NCBI GenBank assembly: GCA_049841135.1
Contig: JASGHK010000004.1
Span: 186,001 to 250,000 of the forward strand
Direction of reading: 5' to 3'
Origin: JACRCT01 sp049841135
GTDB lineage: Bacteria; Myxococcota; Myxococcia; Myxococcales; UBA5297
Length of the DNA: 64,000 nt
The position numbers and the translations under genes were made by a program. This document shows positions 1-8,763 of this stretch, in pieces. The first letter of the stretch is position 1, and every line of letters starts with the position of its first letter. Under the pieces are notes generated by a model. The model saw only the letters and a list, made by a program, of their open reading frames with translations. It was not told the origin of the DNA and did no database searches.

Positions 1-125
1 CAGTGATCGGAGTTGGGCTTCGGCGTTGGAAGCCTGGCGCTGGCGAACTTCCTCCTTCCCTCCCTGCCCCGTTCGCGCGCATCCTCCGCCGGACCTGACC
101 GACGCCGACCGACGAGGGCTCTTCC

Positions 126-1247
126 TTGGACCAGCGCACCGACCTCTGGCTGCAGAACCTGCGCGACGAGCGCGACGGAGCCGCCCTCTACGAGGGCCTG
201 GCGACGCTGGAGAAGAACCCGAAGCGGGCCCAGAGCTTCCGCGAGCTGGCCCTCTCCGAGCGCCGCCACGCCGAGCTGTGGGCGAAGAAGCTCGGCGAGG
301 CGGGGGTGGCGCTCCCACCGGAGCAGCCCAGCCCCCGTGTCCGGCTCACGCTCTGGCTCGCCAAGCGGCTGGGCGTCGCCGCGGTGCTCACCCAGATCGT
401 CGAGACCGAGACGGTCGACGCCGACAAGTACTCCCGGCAGGGCGCCGACGCCGCGCAGCTCGTCCAGGAGGAACGCGAGCACAGCGTCCTGCTCAACGAG
501 ATGAAGGGCGAGTCCGCGGGCGCGTCCGAGGGCGCCGCCGGGGCCATCGCCGTGCGCGAGCGCTGGCACAAGGGCGGGCGCGCCGGCTCGCTGCGCGCCG
601 CCGTCTTCGGCATGAACGACGGGCTGGTCTCGAACCTGTCGCTGGTGCTGGGCGTGGCCGCGGCCGGGGCCAACGACGCCTCACTGGTGGTCACCGGCCT
701 CGCGGGGCTGCTCGCCGGCGCCTGCTCCATGGCCGCCGGCGAGTACACCTCGGTCGCCAGCCAGCGGGATCTCCTGCAGCGGCAGATCGAGCTCGAGCGC
801 CGCGAGCTGGCCGAGGCGCCCAAGGAGGAGGCCGCGGAGCTGGCGCTCATCTTCGAGCGCAAGGGCCTCTCCGCCGAGCAGGTCGGGCGCACCACCAGCG
901 AGCTGCTCAAGAACCCCGAGGCGGCGCTGGACACGCTGGTGCGCGAGGAGCTGGGGCTCGACCCCGCCGACCTGGGCTCGCCGCTGGGCGCGGCCCTCTC
1001 GTCCTTCGCCACCTTCGCCGTCGGGGCGGTGGTGCCCATCCTCCCCTTCCTCTTCGCCAAGGGCTGGCTCGCGGTGGGCCTCGCCTGCGGCTTCGCCGGC
1101 GCCCTGCTCGTGGCGGTCGGCGCCTTCCTGGGCGTGCTCAGCGGCACCGGCGCCGTGAAGTCCGCCGCGCGAATGCTCGGGCTCGCCGCCCTCGCGGCCG
1201 GCGTCACCTTCGGGCTGGGGCGGCTGGTGGGCTCGACGTTGGGATAG
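126..1247 (+). CDS. Ferritin-like/VIT1 membrane protein (MbfA-like iron or manganese transporter)
   Basis: Two-part protein of 373 aa. Residues 1-140 look like a ferritin/rubrerythrin four-helix domain with two ExxH motifs (E45-H48 and E116-H119). Residues 150-373 are a VIT1/CCC1-type membrane domain containing GMNDGLVSN (162-170) and several hydrophobic helices. The same architecture is known from rhizobial MbfA, an inner-membrane iron exporter, so metal efflux or detoxification is the likely role; this is inferred from the family. A TTG start at 126 is chosen because GAGG at 114-117 sits 8 nt upstream and no in-frame ATG fits. The gene is monocistronic as far as visible, and the next gene is convergent. 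Confidence 0.85.
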   Translation: MDQRTDLWLQNLRDERDGAALYEGLATLEKNPKRAQSFRELALSERRHAELWAKKLGEAGVALPPEQPSPRVRLTLWLAKRLGVAAVLTQIVETETVDADKYSRQGADAAQLVQEEREHSVLLNEMKGESAGASEGAAGAIAVRERWHKGGRAGSLRAAVFGMNDGLVSNLSLVLGVAAAGANDASLVVTGLAGLLAGACSMAAGEYTSVASQRDLLQRQIELERRELAEAPKEEAAELALIFERKGLSAEQVGRTTSELLKNPEAALDTLVREELGLDPADLGSPLGAALSSFATFAVGAVVPILPFLFAKGWLAVGLACGFAGALLVAVGAFLGVLSGTGAVKSAARMLGLAALAAGVTFGLGRLVGSTLG

Positions 1248-1411
1248 GGGCTCGACGGCCCCCCTGCCCCCTCCCAAAACTGCGGGAAGGGGTTCGTCCT
1301 TTGCCTTCTTCTCCCTGGTCGAGCTCTTCCGCCGCCCTTCCTGCATACACAAAGCCCACCCTGCTCGCACTGGAGCAAGGTGGGCTTGGCTGGCAACTCT
1401 CGAGCGCTGCG

Positions 1412-4369
1412 TTAGAGGGACCGGCGCCTGCGCAGTGGCATCAGCGCGGCCAGGCCCAGGAGCGCGAGAGGCGCCGAGGAGGCCGTGGTGGAGCAGCCTC
1501 CGCCACCGCCACCCCCGCCCGCATCGGCGCCCGCCGGCGAAGCGTCCGGCCTGCCGGCATCGACCGGGTCGGGCACGCAGGTGCCAGCCTGGCAGCTGCC
1601 GCCGTTGCACTTCTTCCCGTCGGGCGCCAGGCCCGCGCCGCTGCACTGGCCGGTCATCGACTTGCACGTGCCGCCGGTGTGGCACTCGTCCTGCGCCGGG
1701 CACTGCTTGGGGTCGCCGACGCACCGGCCCTGCCGGCAGGTGGCGTCGACCGTGCACGGGTCATCGGACTCGCAGCTGGCGCCCTCGGCCTTGGCCTTGA
1801 GCGCGCACATGCCGGTCGCCGCCACGCACTGGTAGTCGTAGCAGGGGTCCGAGGACTGGCAGGTGACCGGCGAGCCGCTGCAGACGCCGGCGAGGCACTT
1901 CTGGTTGCGGAAGCACTTGTCGCCGTTGTCGCAGGTCGTGCCGTCGGCCTTCTTGGGCGCCACGCACTCGCCCTCGGCCGAGCAGGTGCCGGACTCGTGG
2001 CACCCGTCGGGCGCCGGGCAGACCGAGACCGTGGGGTCCACCACGCCCTTGCACACCCCGACCTTGCACGCGTCCTCCTTGGTGCAGGCGTTCTTGTCGT
2101 CGCAGGTGGCGTTGTCGGGACGCATCACCGGCGTCGGGCAGGTGCCGGTGGCCTTGTCGCAGGCCGAGCCGGTGTAGCAGTCGCCGGGGTCGGGGCAGGC
2201 GACCGCGTCGCCGATGCAGGCGCCATACATGCACGCGTCGTTCTTGGTGCACTTGTCGCCGTCGTCGCACGGCGTCTGGTCGTTCTTCTGCACGAACCGG
2301 TCGCAGCGGGTGCCGATGCACGCCGACGGCAGGTGGCACTGGTCGGGCGGGGCGCACTTGGTGATGGCCGTGCCCTGGCAGACGCCGGCGACGCAGTGGT
2401 CGTTGATCGTGCACTCGCTCTTGTCGTCGCAGGCGGTGTTCTCGGGCTTGGCGACGTTGCTGCACACGCCAGTCTGGGGGTTGCAGACGGAGGGCTCGTG
2501 GCAGCTGTCGGCCTGCGGGCAGACCTTGGGGGCGCCGACGCAGGCACCCTGCGAGCAGGCGTCGTTGTCGGTGCACAGGTCGCCGTCGTTGCAGGCGAAG
2601 TTGTGCTGGAAGCAGGTGCCGTCCACCTGGGCGCCCATCACGCGCGAGCAGGCGTCGCAGATGCCGGCGTTGCACGCGGTGTTGCAGCAGACGCCGTCGA
2701 CGCAGTTGCCGTGGACGCACTCGGCGACCCCCAGGCAGAAGAAGCCGTCGGCGAGCTTGCCGGAGACGGTGATGCCCACGTCGAAGGTCACGTCCGGCGC
2801 GGCGCGGGCGATGTTGGTGATGCTGATCTGCGAGGCGGTCAGGTCGTAGCCCAGGCTGGAGGGCGTGCTGGTGGGGGTGAAGGCGTTGTTCGGCGGGTTG
2901 GTGGCTGAAGGGTACAGGTCATCGGGGCCGCCCTTGGTGTTGGGGTCGTTGACCAGGGCGTCGTCGCCGTCGGCCTCCTCCAGCGCCACCCGGTAGTGGT
3001 CGTAGGTGCTGGGCGGGGTGTTGTCCTCCATCAGATCGTCGATGTGGTAGATGGCCAGGCCGTCCGCCGGCAGGTACTGGTCGAAGTTGACGGCGCCGCC
3101 GGTCAGGGGCGCGCGGGAGCGGTTCTCCACCAGGAAGTACTGGTTGGCGGGCATGCCGTTGGGGATGACGATGGCGTCCAAGGTGCTCGCCGCCGGCCGC
3201 AGCCGCAGCCCAGGCGTGGTGGCGGTGATGCGCGTCGGATTGACCCAGCCCAGGAACGTGCGCGACCAGGCGTCGGGGAGGACCGGGACGCTGGCATTGT
3301 CGTTGGGGCCGGCCCAGGAGCCCGCGGCCATCAGGCTGTAGCCGCCCAGGCCCGCCGAGAGGTAGCTGGTGTCGTAGAGGTCGGGCAGGCCCAGCATGTG
3401 CCCCATCTCGTGGCAGATGACGCCGATGGGGGTGATCCGCGCGGCGGTGCTGTACCCCATGACCTCGGGCTCGGTGTGGTAGCCGAAGATCTTCTGGCCG
3501 CCCTGGGTCACGACGGGCTGGCTCATCCTCATCTGGTGCGAGTGGATGGCGTACTCGCTGTTGCTCTCCTCGAAGCCGTGGCCGATGTGGATGATGCCGA
3601 TGGAGTCGATGTTGCCGTTGGCGTCGGCGAACTTGGTGAAGTCGTAGTTCTTGGAGTCGAGGTAGGCGACGACCTCGGTGAGCATCTCCGAGACCGGGAC
3701 GTCGTTGGGGATGCTGTCCGGGTACCGCTTGGAGTTGTAGGCGTAGTAGGCGTCGTTGTGGGCGAGCGGGATCCAGTCGTCGTAGACGGTGGTGGTCAGC
3801 GTCAGCTTGCCGCCCGAGGCCTTGGTGTAGAAGTCCTTCACCGTGCCCGCCGGGCCATTGAAGACCGCGGTCTTGTAGTCCGCGGCCGTGAAGGTGGTGT
3901 TCACGTTCGTCGACAGGCACTCCGTCGAGCAATCGAACTTGACCAGCACCGCCAGCATTTCCACCGGCCCGGTCGTGCGCGCCCGCGTGGCCTTGCTCGA
4001 GCGCTGCGTCTTCTGCCGCGTCTGGTTGGCGCGGAGGACGTCCGCCTTGCCCGGCTTGAGGTGCTTCTTGAGCTTGAGCGCCGCAGGGCTGGCCCTCCCC
4101 GGGCGCGCCTTGAGCGGCGTCAGCCGTCCGTCCTTGCCCGCCTTGGCGTAGTGCCAGGCACCGTCGGCGCGGTCGTAGGCGAGGGTGTAGCCGTCGAGGT
4201 CCTCGGCCCACGAGAGGAACTCGTCGCCGAACATGCGCACGGTGAGCGTGGTCCCGTCGGCGTTCTTCACCTGGACGGGCCGCGGGGGCATCGGCATGGC
4301 GGCGGCGCGCGCGGGGACGAGCAGCGCAGCGAGAGCCGCGAGGACGGCGTAGCGGGCGAGACGGATCAT
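1412..4369 (-). CDS. M6-family secreted metalloprotease with Cys-rich repeats and MYXO-CTERM tail
   Basis: A 985-aa exported protease. The start at 4369 places a clean signal peptide (MIRLARYAVLAALAALLVPARAAA) at the N-terminus with AGGA just upstream; a longer frame reaching 4444 would bury it. The zinc motif HEMGH lies at residues 320-324, followed by GLPDLYD and a Gly-rich segment, as in immune-inhibitor-A/M6 peptidases. Residues about 540-930 hold repeated Cys-rich modules (patterns such as CxDGDxCTxxDxC) that may be spacers or binding modules. A Gly run and a tail starting at C959 (Cys, hydrophobic stretch, RRRR) form a MYXO-CTERM sorting signal, implying cell-surface anchoring or processing. 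The substrate is unknown. Confidence 0.9.
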   Translation of the reverse strand: MIRLARYAVLAALAALLVPARAAAMPMPPRPVQVKNADGTTLTVRMFGDEFLSWAEDLDGYTLAYDRADGAWHYAKAGKDGRLTPLKARPGRASPAALKLKKHLKPGKADVLRANQTRQKTQRSSKATRARTTGPVEMLAVLVKFDCSTECLSTNVNTTFTAADYKTAVFNGPAGTVKDFYTKASGGKLTLTTTVYDDWIPLAHNDAYYAYNSKRYPDSIPNDVPVSEMLTEVVAYLDSKNYDFTKFADANGNIDSIGIIHIGHGFEESNSEYAIHSHQMRMSQPVVTQGGQKIFGYHTEPEVMGYSTAARITPIGVICHEMGHMLGLPDLYDTSYLSAGLGGYSLMAAGSWAGPNDNASVPVLPDAWSRTFLGWVNPTRITATTPGLRLRPAASTLDAIVIPNGMPANQYFLVENRSRAPLTGGAVNFDQYLPADGLAIYHIDDLMEDNTPPSTYDHYRVALEEADGDDALVNDPNTKGGPDDLYPSATNPPNNAFTPTSTPSSLGYDLTASQISITNIARAAPDVTFDVGITVSGKLADGFFCLGVAECVHGNCVDGVCCNTACNAGICDACSRVMGAQVDGTCFQHNFACNDGDLCTDNDACSQGACVGAPKVCPQADSCHEPSVCNPQTGVCSNVAKPENTACDDKSECTINDHCVAGVCQGTAITKCAPPDQCHLPSACIGTRCDRFVQKNDQTPCDDGDKCTKNDACMYGACIGDAVACPDPGDCYTGSACDKATGTCPTPVMRPDNATCDDKNACTKEDACKVGVCKGVVDPTVSVCPAPDGCHESGTCSAEGECVAPKKADGTTCDNGDKCFRNQKCLAGVCSGSPVTCQSSDPCYDYQCVAATGMCALKAKAEGASCESDDPCTVDATCRQGRCVGDPKQCPAQDECHTGGTCKSMTGQCSGAGLAPDGKKCNGGSCQAGTCVPDPVDAGRPDASPAGADAGGGGGGGGCSTTASSAPLALLGLAALMPLRRRRSL

Positions 4370-4477
4370 GGCGTGTTTCCTGGCGGAGCTTCGAGAGAGG
4401 CGCTCCCCTCGCCGCGGCCGGGCGCCGGGCGAGAGGTTCGTCATGCTAGCGAGCGGGCGTGCGTCCTGTCGAGGCGC

Positions 4478-4526
4478 GCGAGCCTCACCCCCTGACCCCC
4501 TCTCCGGCTTCGCGGAGAGGGGGAAC
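4478..4526. repeat. 49-bp dispersed repeat with strong hairpin, copy 1
   Basis: Identical over 49 bp to the copy at 17918-17966. The core is an 11-bp stem (CCCCCTCTCCG paired with CGGAGAGGGGG) around a short loop. It lies in the intergenic space upstream of the M6 protease start and downstream of the HAD-nucleotidase stop, both on the minus strand, so it could act as a transcription terminator or mRNA-stabilising hairpin. No T tract follows. The rest of the 256-bp gap (4370-4625) shows nothing recognisable. Confidence 0.75.
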
Positions 4527-4625
4527 CCGGCGCGGGGCCCGAGTCGACTCGCGCTCCGTGGAACCGGACTCCCCCCCGCCCCCGGCGCGGAGCCCGAGGA
4601 GACCTCCCGCTCCGTGGAACGGGAC

Positions 4626-6092
4626 CTATTTCCGGCCCGCGCTGCCCACGGCCTGCGCCACGTCGTGCGGCAGGTTCCCCTGCGCCGAGCGCAGGTAGGC
4701 GAACGGGGTGCGGAAGACGAAGTTCGAGACCCGCGAGGTGTAGACGTCGGCGTAGTTCTCGATCTGCCGGGCGAGGTGGCTCTTGTCGTTGCCGGCGCGC
4801 AGGAGCGAGCCCCAGCGCGGGTTGCCCACCTCGTCGGAGGACTGGGCCAGCGGGGCGATCTCCTCGTCGAGCTTCTCCAGGCGGTCGCGGTGCTTACCCA
4901 GCGCCCGCTCGATCTCCTGGATGGGAAGGCCGGACCGGGGGCCGTAGCCGCCGCGGATGCGCTGCAGCTCCAGGCGCAGCCGCGCCTGCTCGAGCTCGAC
5001 GGTCTCCTTCTCCGCCATCAAATCGCGCAGCTTCGCCTGGCGCGGCTCGAAGGCCTCCAGCGCGGAGATCTCGAACTCCAGCTCGCGCAGGACCAGGGCC
5101 GTCCGCCAGCGCAGCGCGCTCTTGGACACGTGCACGTCGCCCCACATGTGGTCGCCGACGTAGAGGATCTCGTCGCCGGAGGCGCCCAGGTACTTCTCCA
5201 CCATCCCCGCGTCGCCGCCGGCGAACACCGCCCCGTCCCGCAGCCCCAGCGCCGGCTTGAGCAGGCCGTCCTCGCTGACCACCTCGAACAAGGGCCCGCG
5301 CGAGAGGAAGAAGTCAGGCTTGCGCGCGTTGATGAGCGAGACGTCGAACAGGTCGCGCCAGGTCTGCCCCTTGGGCAGGTAGCGGTCGAACGAGTAGCTC
5401 ATCATCGGCTGGGTGTAGGCCCACTCGGAGTTGGTGACGAGCATCAGCTTCTTGCCGCTGGCCTTCTGGTCCAAGAGCGCCAGCGGCGTCTCCGGGTCGA
5501 GCTCGACGTACTTCTCGGGCGCGGCGATGACCTCCGCCTTGAGCAGCCCCTCGGCGTGGGCGGCGTCGATGGTGTCGTGGACCCGGCGGTAGAGCGCGGA
5601 GTAGCTGACCACCTCCGGCAGCTTGCGCTCGTCGAGCTGGTCGACGAGCTGCATGTACATGCAGCCCTCGGACAGCGAGAAGAGCGTGTTGAGGAAGACG
5701 TAGCGCCGGTCGGCGAGGTCGACCTGCACCCGGGCATAGACGCGGCGCTGCTCCTCGAACGGCAGCGGCCGGCTGCCGTGGTAGGCGCGCTTGACGTACC
5801 CGAAGCGGTTGGCCTTCACCACGTTGCCCAGCTCGGTGTCGACGATGAGGCCGCGGGTCACGAGCTGCGGGTCGAACTGGTGGTCCTTGACCGGCCAGCC
5901 CGCGGCGAGGAGCCGCCGCTTGACGTGCTCGTAGGCCAACAGCTCCCAGGCCTCCACGCGGTAGTGCACCAGCGTGTAGTCCATGTCGTAGCCGATGGCC
6001 CGGATGGCCCGCAGGTTCAGGGTCCGGTTGCAGAAGACCTCTCGGGAGCGCGGGGCACGCGCATAGAGAGAATCCAGGGGCAGCGACGTCAT
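4626..6092 (-). CDS. HAD-superfamily 5'-nucleotidase (cytosolic IMP/GMP type)
   Basis: A 488-aa protein of the HAD 5'-nucleotidase IG family (PF05761-like). Motif I is DMDYT with D36 and D38 as the expected nucleophile and acid. Further on, ILYVGDHMWGDVHVSK matches the family's conserved acidic motif III/IV. By family it dephosphorylates purine nucleoside monophosphates in the cytosol; the exact substrate is not deducible. The start at 6092 (MTSLPL) is chosen because GGAG lies 7 nt upstream and the longer reading to 6140 adds an unconserved basic leader. It appears monocistronic. Confidence 0.85.
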   Translation of the reverse strand: MTSLPLDSLYARAPRSREVFCNRTLNLRAIRAIGYDMDYTLVHYRVEAWELLAYEHVKRRLLAAGWPVKDHQFDPQLVTRGLIVDTELGNVVKANRFGYVKRAYHGSRPLPFEEQRRVYARVQVDLADRRYVFLNTLFSLSEGCMYMQLVDQLDERKLPEVVSYSALYRRVHDTIDAAHAEGLLKAEVIAAPEKYVELDPETPLALLDQKASGKKLMLVTNSEWAYTQPMMSYSFDRYLPKGQTWRDLFDVSLINARKPDFFLSRGPLFEVVSEDGLLKPALGLRDGAVFAGGDAGMVEKYLGASGDEILYVGDHMWGDVHVSKSALRWRTALVLRELEFEISALEAFEPRQAKLRDLMAEKETVELEQARLRLELQRIRGGYGPRSGLPIQEIERALGKHRDRLEKLDEEIAPLAQSSDEVGNPRWGSLLRAGNDKSHLARQIENYADVYTSRVSNFVFRTPFAYLRSAQGNLPHDVAQAVGSAGRK

Positions 6093-6224
6093 TCGGAGGC
6101 TCCGTTCGTGAAGGCGGGAAGCTAGCCCGGCCGCGCGCATGCGTCCACGGTTCGCGCCCGGACCACCGACTGGAGCCGGAACCCGGAATCGTCGAGTGCG
6201 CCTGCAGTGCGGCCGAATCCGGCC

Positions 6225-6277
6225 AGCCCACTTCAGTGGCCTTCGTGCAGTTAGCCGGGGGCATTCAGCCCCCGGTC
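6225..6277 (+). repeat. 53-bp inverted repeat, left arm
   Basis: Pairs with 6591-6643 with only two mismatches. Each arm is itself two small palindromes: one centred on CCACTTCAGTGG and one with CCGGGGGC facing GCCCCCGG. The composite-hairpin design resembles REP/REPIN-type elements. No transposase is nearby. Confidence 0.8.
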
Positions 6278-6590
6278 TTCAGATGATGGGGGCACCGCTG
6301 CGAATGAGCCCGGGGCGCTGCAGTGCGGCCGAATCCCTCCCCCGGTTCTCCGATGGCCGAGGGCACGGTGCGGATGTTGCGCGAGCCCCCGAGCCTCCTG
6401 ACCCGGCCCAGGATGACCCGCGCGCGACCGTCCGCACCTGGGCGAGTTCGAGCTGGTCGAGCGGTGCGGCTCTTGGCGGGCGGAGGGCCCTGGGGCCCGG
6501 ACAGCGGCCCAGCGTTGGGGCCTGAGACGTTGGTCTGCGGCGGCAGCGACAGAGGTTCGAAAGGTCAAACAACCAGCGCTGCCAATTGGA

Positions 6591-6643
6591 GACCGGGGGC
6601 TGAAGGCCCCCGGCTATCTGCACGAAGGCCACTGAAGTGGGCT
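6591..6643 (-). repeat. 53-bp inverted repeat, right arm
   Basis: Reverse complement of 6225-6277 at 51 of 53 positions, 313 bp away from it. It carries the same pair of nested palindromes. Confidence 0.8.
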
Positions 6644-6805
6644 CCCCGGCACTCCAGCGTGGAGTGCATCCGCAACCAGCAGGTGCACCGCCGACAGTCC
6701 TTGTCAGAATCCAGCGGCCTATCTTTAGCAGCCCGCTCGACAGGCCGCGCTCCGGAGAGGTGAGGCTGCTTGACCCGCAAGATCGCGTGGTTACCTCTTC
6801 ACGGC

Positions 6806-7255
6806 ATGAGCGCACCCCTCGTCTTCCGCTGCCCCAAATGTGGCGCCTTCAACCGCATCGCCCTGCTGGCCGAAGGCCGCCAGCCCGTCTGCGGCAAGTG
6901 CAAGGCCGACCTCGACACCTCGGGGGCGCCCTCCGAGGCCGATACCGAGTCCTTGCAGCGCGTCCTCGCCAGCTCGCCCGTTCCGGTGCTGGTCGACTTC
7001 TGGGCCCCGTGGTGCGGCCCCTGCCGGATGTTCGGGCCCATCCTGGACGCGTTCGCCCGCGAGCAGGCCGGAAAGCTCGTGGTGCTGCGCACCGACACCC
7101 AGGCCAACCCCGAGGCGGGCCGGCGCCACGACATCCAGTCCATCCCCACCGTGGCGCTCTTCCACGGCGGGCGGGAGGTGGAGCGGGTCAGCGGCGCCCT
7201 GCCCTTGCCCGCCCTGCGGCAGTTCGTCGAGCAGGCGCGCCTGCGCGTCGTCTAG
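6806..7255 (+). CDS. Zinc-ribbon thioredoxin (thioredoxin-2/TrxC-like)
   Basis: A 149-aa protein with an N-terminal zinc ribbon (CPKC and CGKC pairs, residues about 9-35) joined to a thioredoxin fold with the active site WCGPC. This is the layout of TrxC/thioredoxin 2, a cytosolic disulfide reductase often linked to oxidative stress. The ATG at 6806 is preferred over an upstream in-frame start at 6770 because MSAPLVFRCPKC matches the usual TrxC N-terminus. The RNase Z-like gene starts 40 bp downstream, so the two may be co-transcribed. Confidence 0.9.
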   Translation: MSAPLVFRCPKCGAFNRIALLAEGRQPVCGKCKADLDTSGAPSEADTESLQRVLASSPVPVLVDFWAPWCGPCRMFGPILDAFAREQAGKLVVLRTDTQANPEAGRRHDIQSIPTVALFHGGREVERVSGALPLPALRQFVEQARLRVV

Positions 7256-7295
7256 GTTGCGCGAGCGCGAAGATGACGGCATACCTTCGCGCCGC

Positions 7296-8309
7296 ATGAT
7301 CAAGGTCACCTTCCTCGGAACGTCGGCTGCCGCCCCGACCGTGTCGCGCAACGTCTCCTCCATCGCGCTCAAGCGCGAGGGGGACCTGATGCTCTTCGAC
7401 TGCGGCGAGGGGACGCAGCGCCAGATGATGCGCTTCGGCACCGGGTTCGACGTCAAGGACGTCTTCTTCACCCACCTGCACGCCGACCACTTCCTGGGGA
7501 TCATCGGGTTCGTGCGCACGCTGTGGATGGCCGACCGCCAGGAGCCGATGCGCCTGTTCGGCCCCCGGCGCAGCAAGGCCGTGCTCTCCGACGCGCTCAA
7601 CGTGGGCCTGGATCGGCCGCCCCGCTTCCCCATCGAGATTCACGAGCTCGCGGACGGCGAGGGGGTCAAGGGCGATGGCTACGAGCTCGTCGCCTTCGAC
7701 GTCGACCACCGCATCGCCGCCCTGGGCTACGCGCTCATCGAGCCGGATCGTCCGGGCCTGTTCGACCCCAAGGCCGCCACCGCTCTCGGCGTCCCCGTCG
7801 GCCCGCTCTACGGCCGCCTGCAGAAGGGCCAGAGCGTCACCGTGCCCGACCTGCCCTTCGACGCGCTCCTCCAGCTCGCACGCGACGACCTCGCCGGCTA
7901 CGACAAGCTCGTCGCCGAGAAGGGCGGCCGCGTGGTCGAGCCCTCCCAGGTGCTGGGGCCGGCGCGGCCGGGGCTGAAGGTGGTCCTCTCGGGCGACACC
8001 CGGCCCTGCCGCAACCTGATCAAGCACGCCCAGAAGGCCGACCTGCTCATCCACGAGTCCACCTTCGGCGACGACGACCAGGCCCGCGCCAAGGAGACGG
8101 ACCACTCCACCGCGCGCGAAGCGGGCCGCGTGGCGCGCGAGGCGGACGTGCGCCGGCTGGTGCTCACCCACTGCTCCAGCCGCTACGACGCCGACGTCTC
8201 CGAGCTCGTGCGCCAGGCCCGCGAGGAGTACCCCCGCGGAGTCGAGTTCGCCAAGGACGGCTGGTCGGTCGACGTCGGGTACGCCGACGCCGAGAAGCCC
8301 AAGAAGTAG
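7296..8309 (+). CDS. rnz: Ribonuclease Z (tRNA 3'-processing metallo-beta-lactamase)
   Basis: A 337-aa metallo-beta-lactamase-fold protein. FLGTSAAAPT at the N-terminus and the zinc motif THLHADHFLG are typical of RNase Z/ElaC. Further metal ligands appear as SGDT and the C-terminal DHSTAREAG and LTHCSSRY segments. RNase Z cleaves the 3' trailer from pre-tRNA. The ATG at 7296 fits the conserved MIKVTFLGT start. It lies 40 bp after the thioredoxin gene on the same strand and is followed by the 74-bp tandem repeats. Confidence 0.88.
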   Translation: MIKVTFLGTSAAAPTVSRNVSSIALKREGDLMLFDCGEGTQRQMMRFGTGFDVKDVFFTHLHADHFLGIIGFVRTLWMADRQEPMRLFGPRRSKAVLSDALNVGLDRPPRFPIEIHELADGEGVKGDGYELVAFDVDHRIAALGYALIEPDRPGLFDPKAATALGVPVGPLYGRLQKGQSVTVPDLPFDALLQLARDDLAGYDKLVAEKGGRVVEPSQVLGPARPGLKVVLSGDTRPCRNLIKHAQKADLLIHESTFGDDDQARAKETDHSTAREAGRVAREADVRRLVLTHCSSRYDADVSELVRQAREEYPRGVEFAKDGWSVDVGYADAEKPKK

Positions 8310-8324
8310 AAGAGCAGCGCGGAG

Positions 8325-8758
8325 GCTTCTTCATTTGATGGAGGCGGCAGGCCCTGTGGCAACGGGCGTCCCGCCCGTCCTCCCCGATCTGCCTTCCCTC
8401 TTCTTCATTTGATGAAGGTGGCAGGCCCTGTGGCAACGGGCGTCCCGCCCGTCCTCACCGATCTGCCTTCCCTCTTCTTCATTTGATGGAGGCGGCAGGC
8501 CCTGTGGCAACGGGCGTCCCGCCCGTCCTCACCGATCTGCCTTCCCTCTTCTTCATTTGATGGAGGCGGCAGGCCCTGTGGCAACGGGCGTCCCGCCCGT
8601 CCTCACCGATCTGCCTTCCCTCTTCTTCATTTGATGGAGGCGGCAGGCCCTGTGGCAACGGGCGTCCCGCCCGTCCTCACCGATCTGCCTTCCCTCTCAT
8701 CACTTGATGGAGGCGGCAGGCCCTGTGGCAACGGGCGTCCAGCCCGTCCTCACCGGGC
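8325..8758. repeat. Six tandem copies of a 74-bp repeat
   Basis: The marker TTGATG recurs at 8335, 8409, 8483, 8557, 8631 and 8704, giving spacings of 74, 74, 74, 74 and 73 bp. Units are nearly identical, with a few substitutions in the first, second and last. Each contains the hairpin ACGGGC-gtccc-GCCCGT. The array fills the space between the convergent RNase Z and PrkA genes. There is no open frame with support and no unique spacers between units, so it is not a CRISPR array. Confidence 0.9.
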
Positions 8759-8763
8759 GCCCG

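Larger units (their letters stand above)
6093..6805. other. 713-bp intergenic region with 53-bp inverted repeat
   Basis: No credible gene lies between the divergent 5'-nucleotidase and thioredoxin genes. The region holds a long inverted repeat (arms described separately) and an 18-bp direct repeat (6203-6220 and 6319-6336). Open frames here lack ribosome-binding sites and recognisable domains. The promoters of both flanking genes must lie in it, but none was convincingly identified. Confidence 0.6.

Noticed and set aside
26..4495. Several long plus-strand frames opposite the VIT1 and M6 protease genes
   Set aside because: High GC keeps frames open; these have Arg/Ala/Val-rich shadow composition and no domains, while the opposite or other frames encode recognised proteins.
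6225..6643. Insertion sequence bounded by the 53-bp inverted repeat
   Set aside because: The 313 bp inside holds no transposase and no target-site duplication was recognised.
8325..8758. 74-bp repeats as a CRISPR array
   Set aside because: Units are contiguous with no unique spacers, the unit is too long for a usual repeat, and no cas gene is present.
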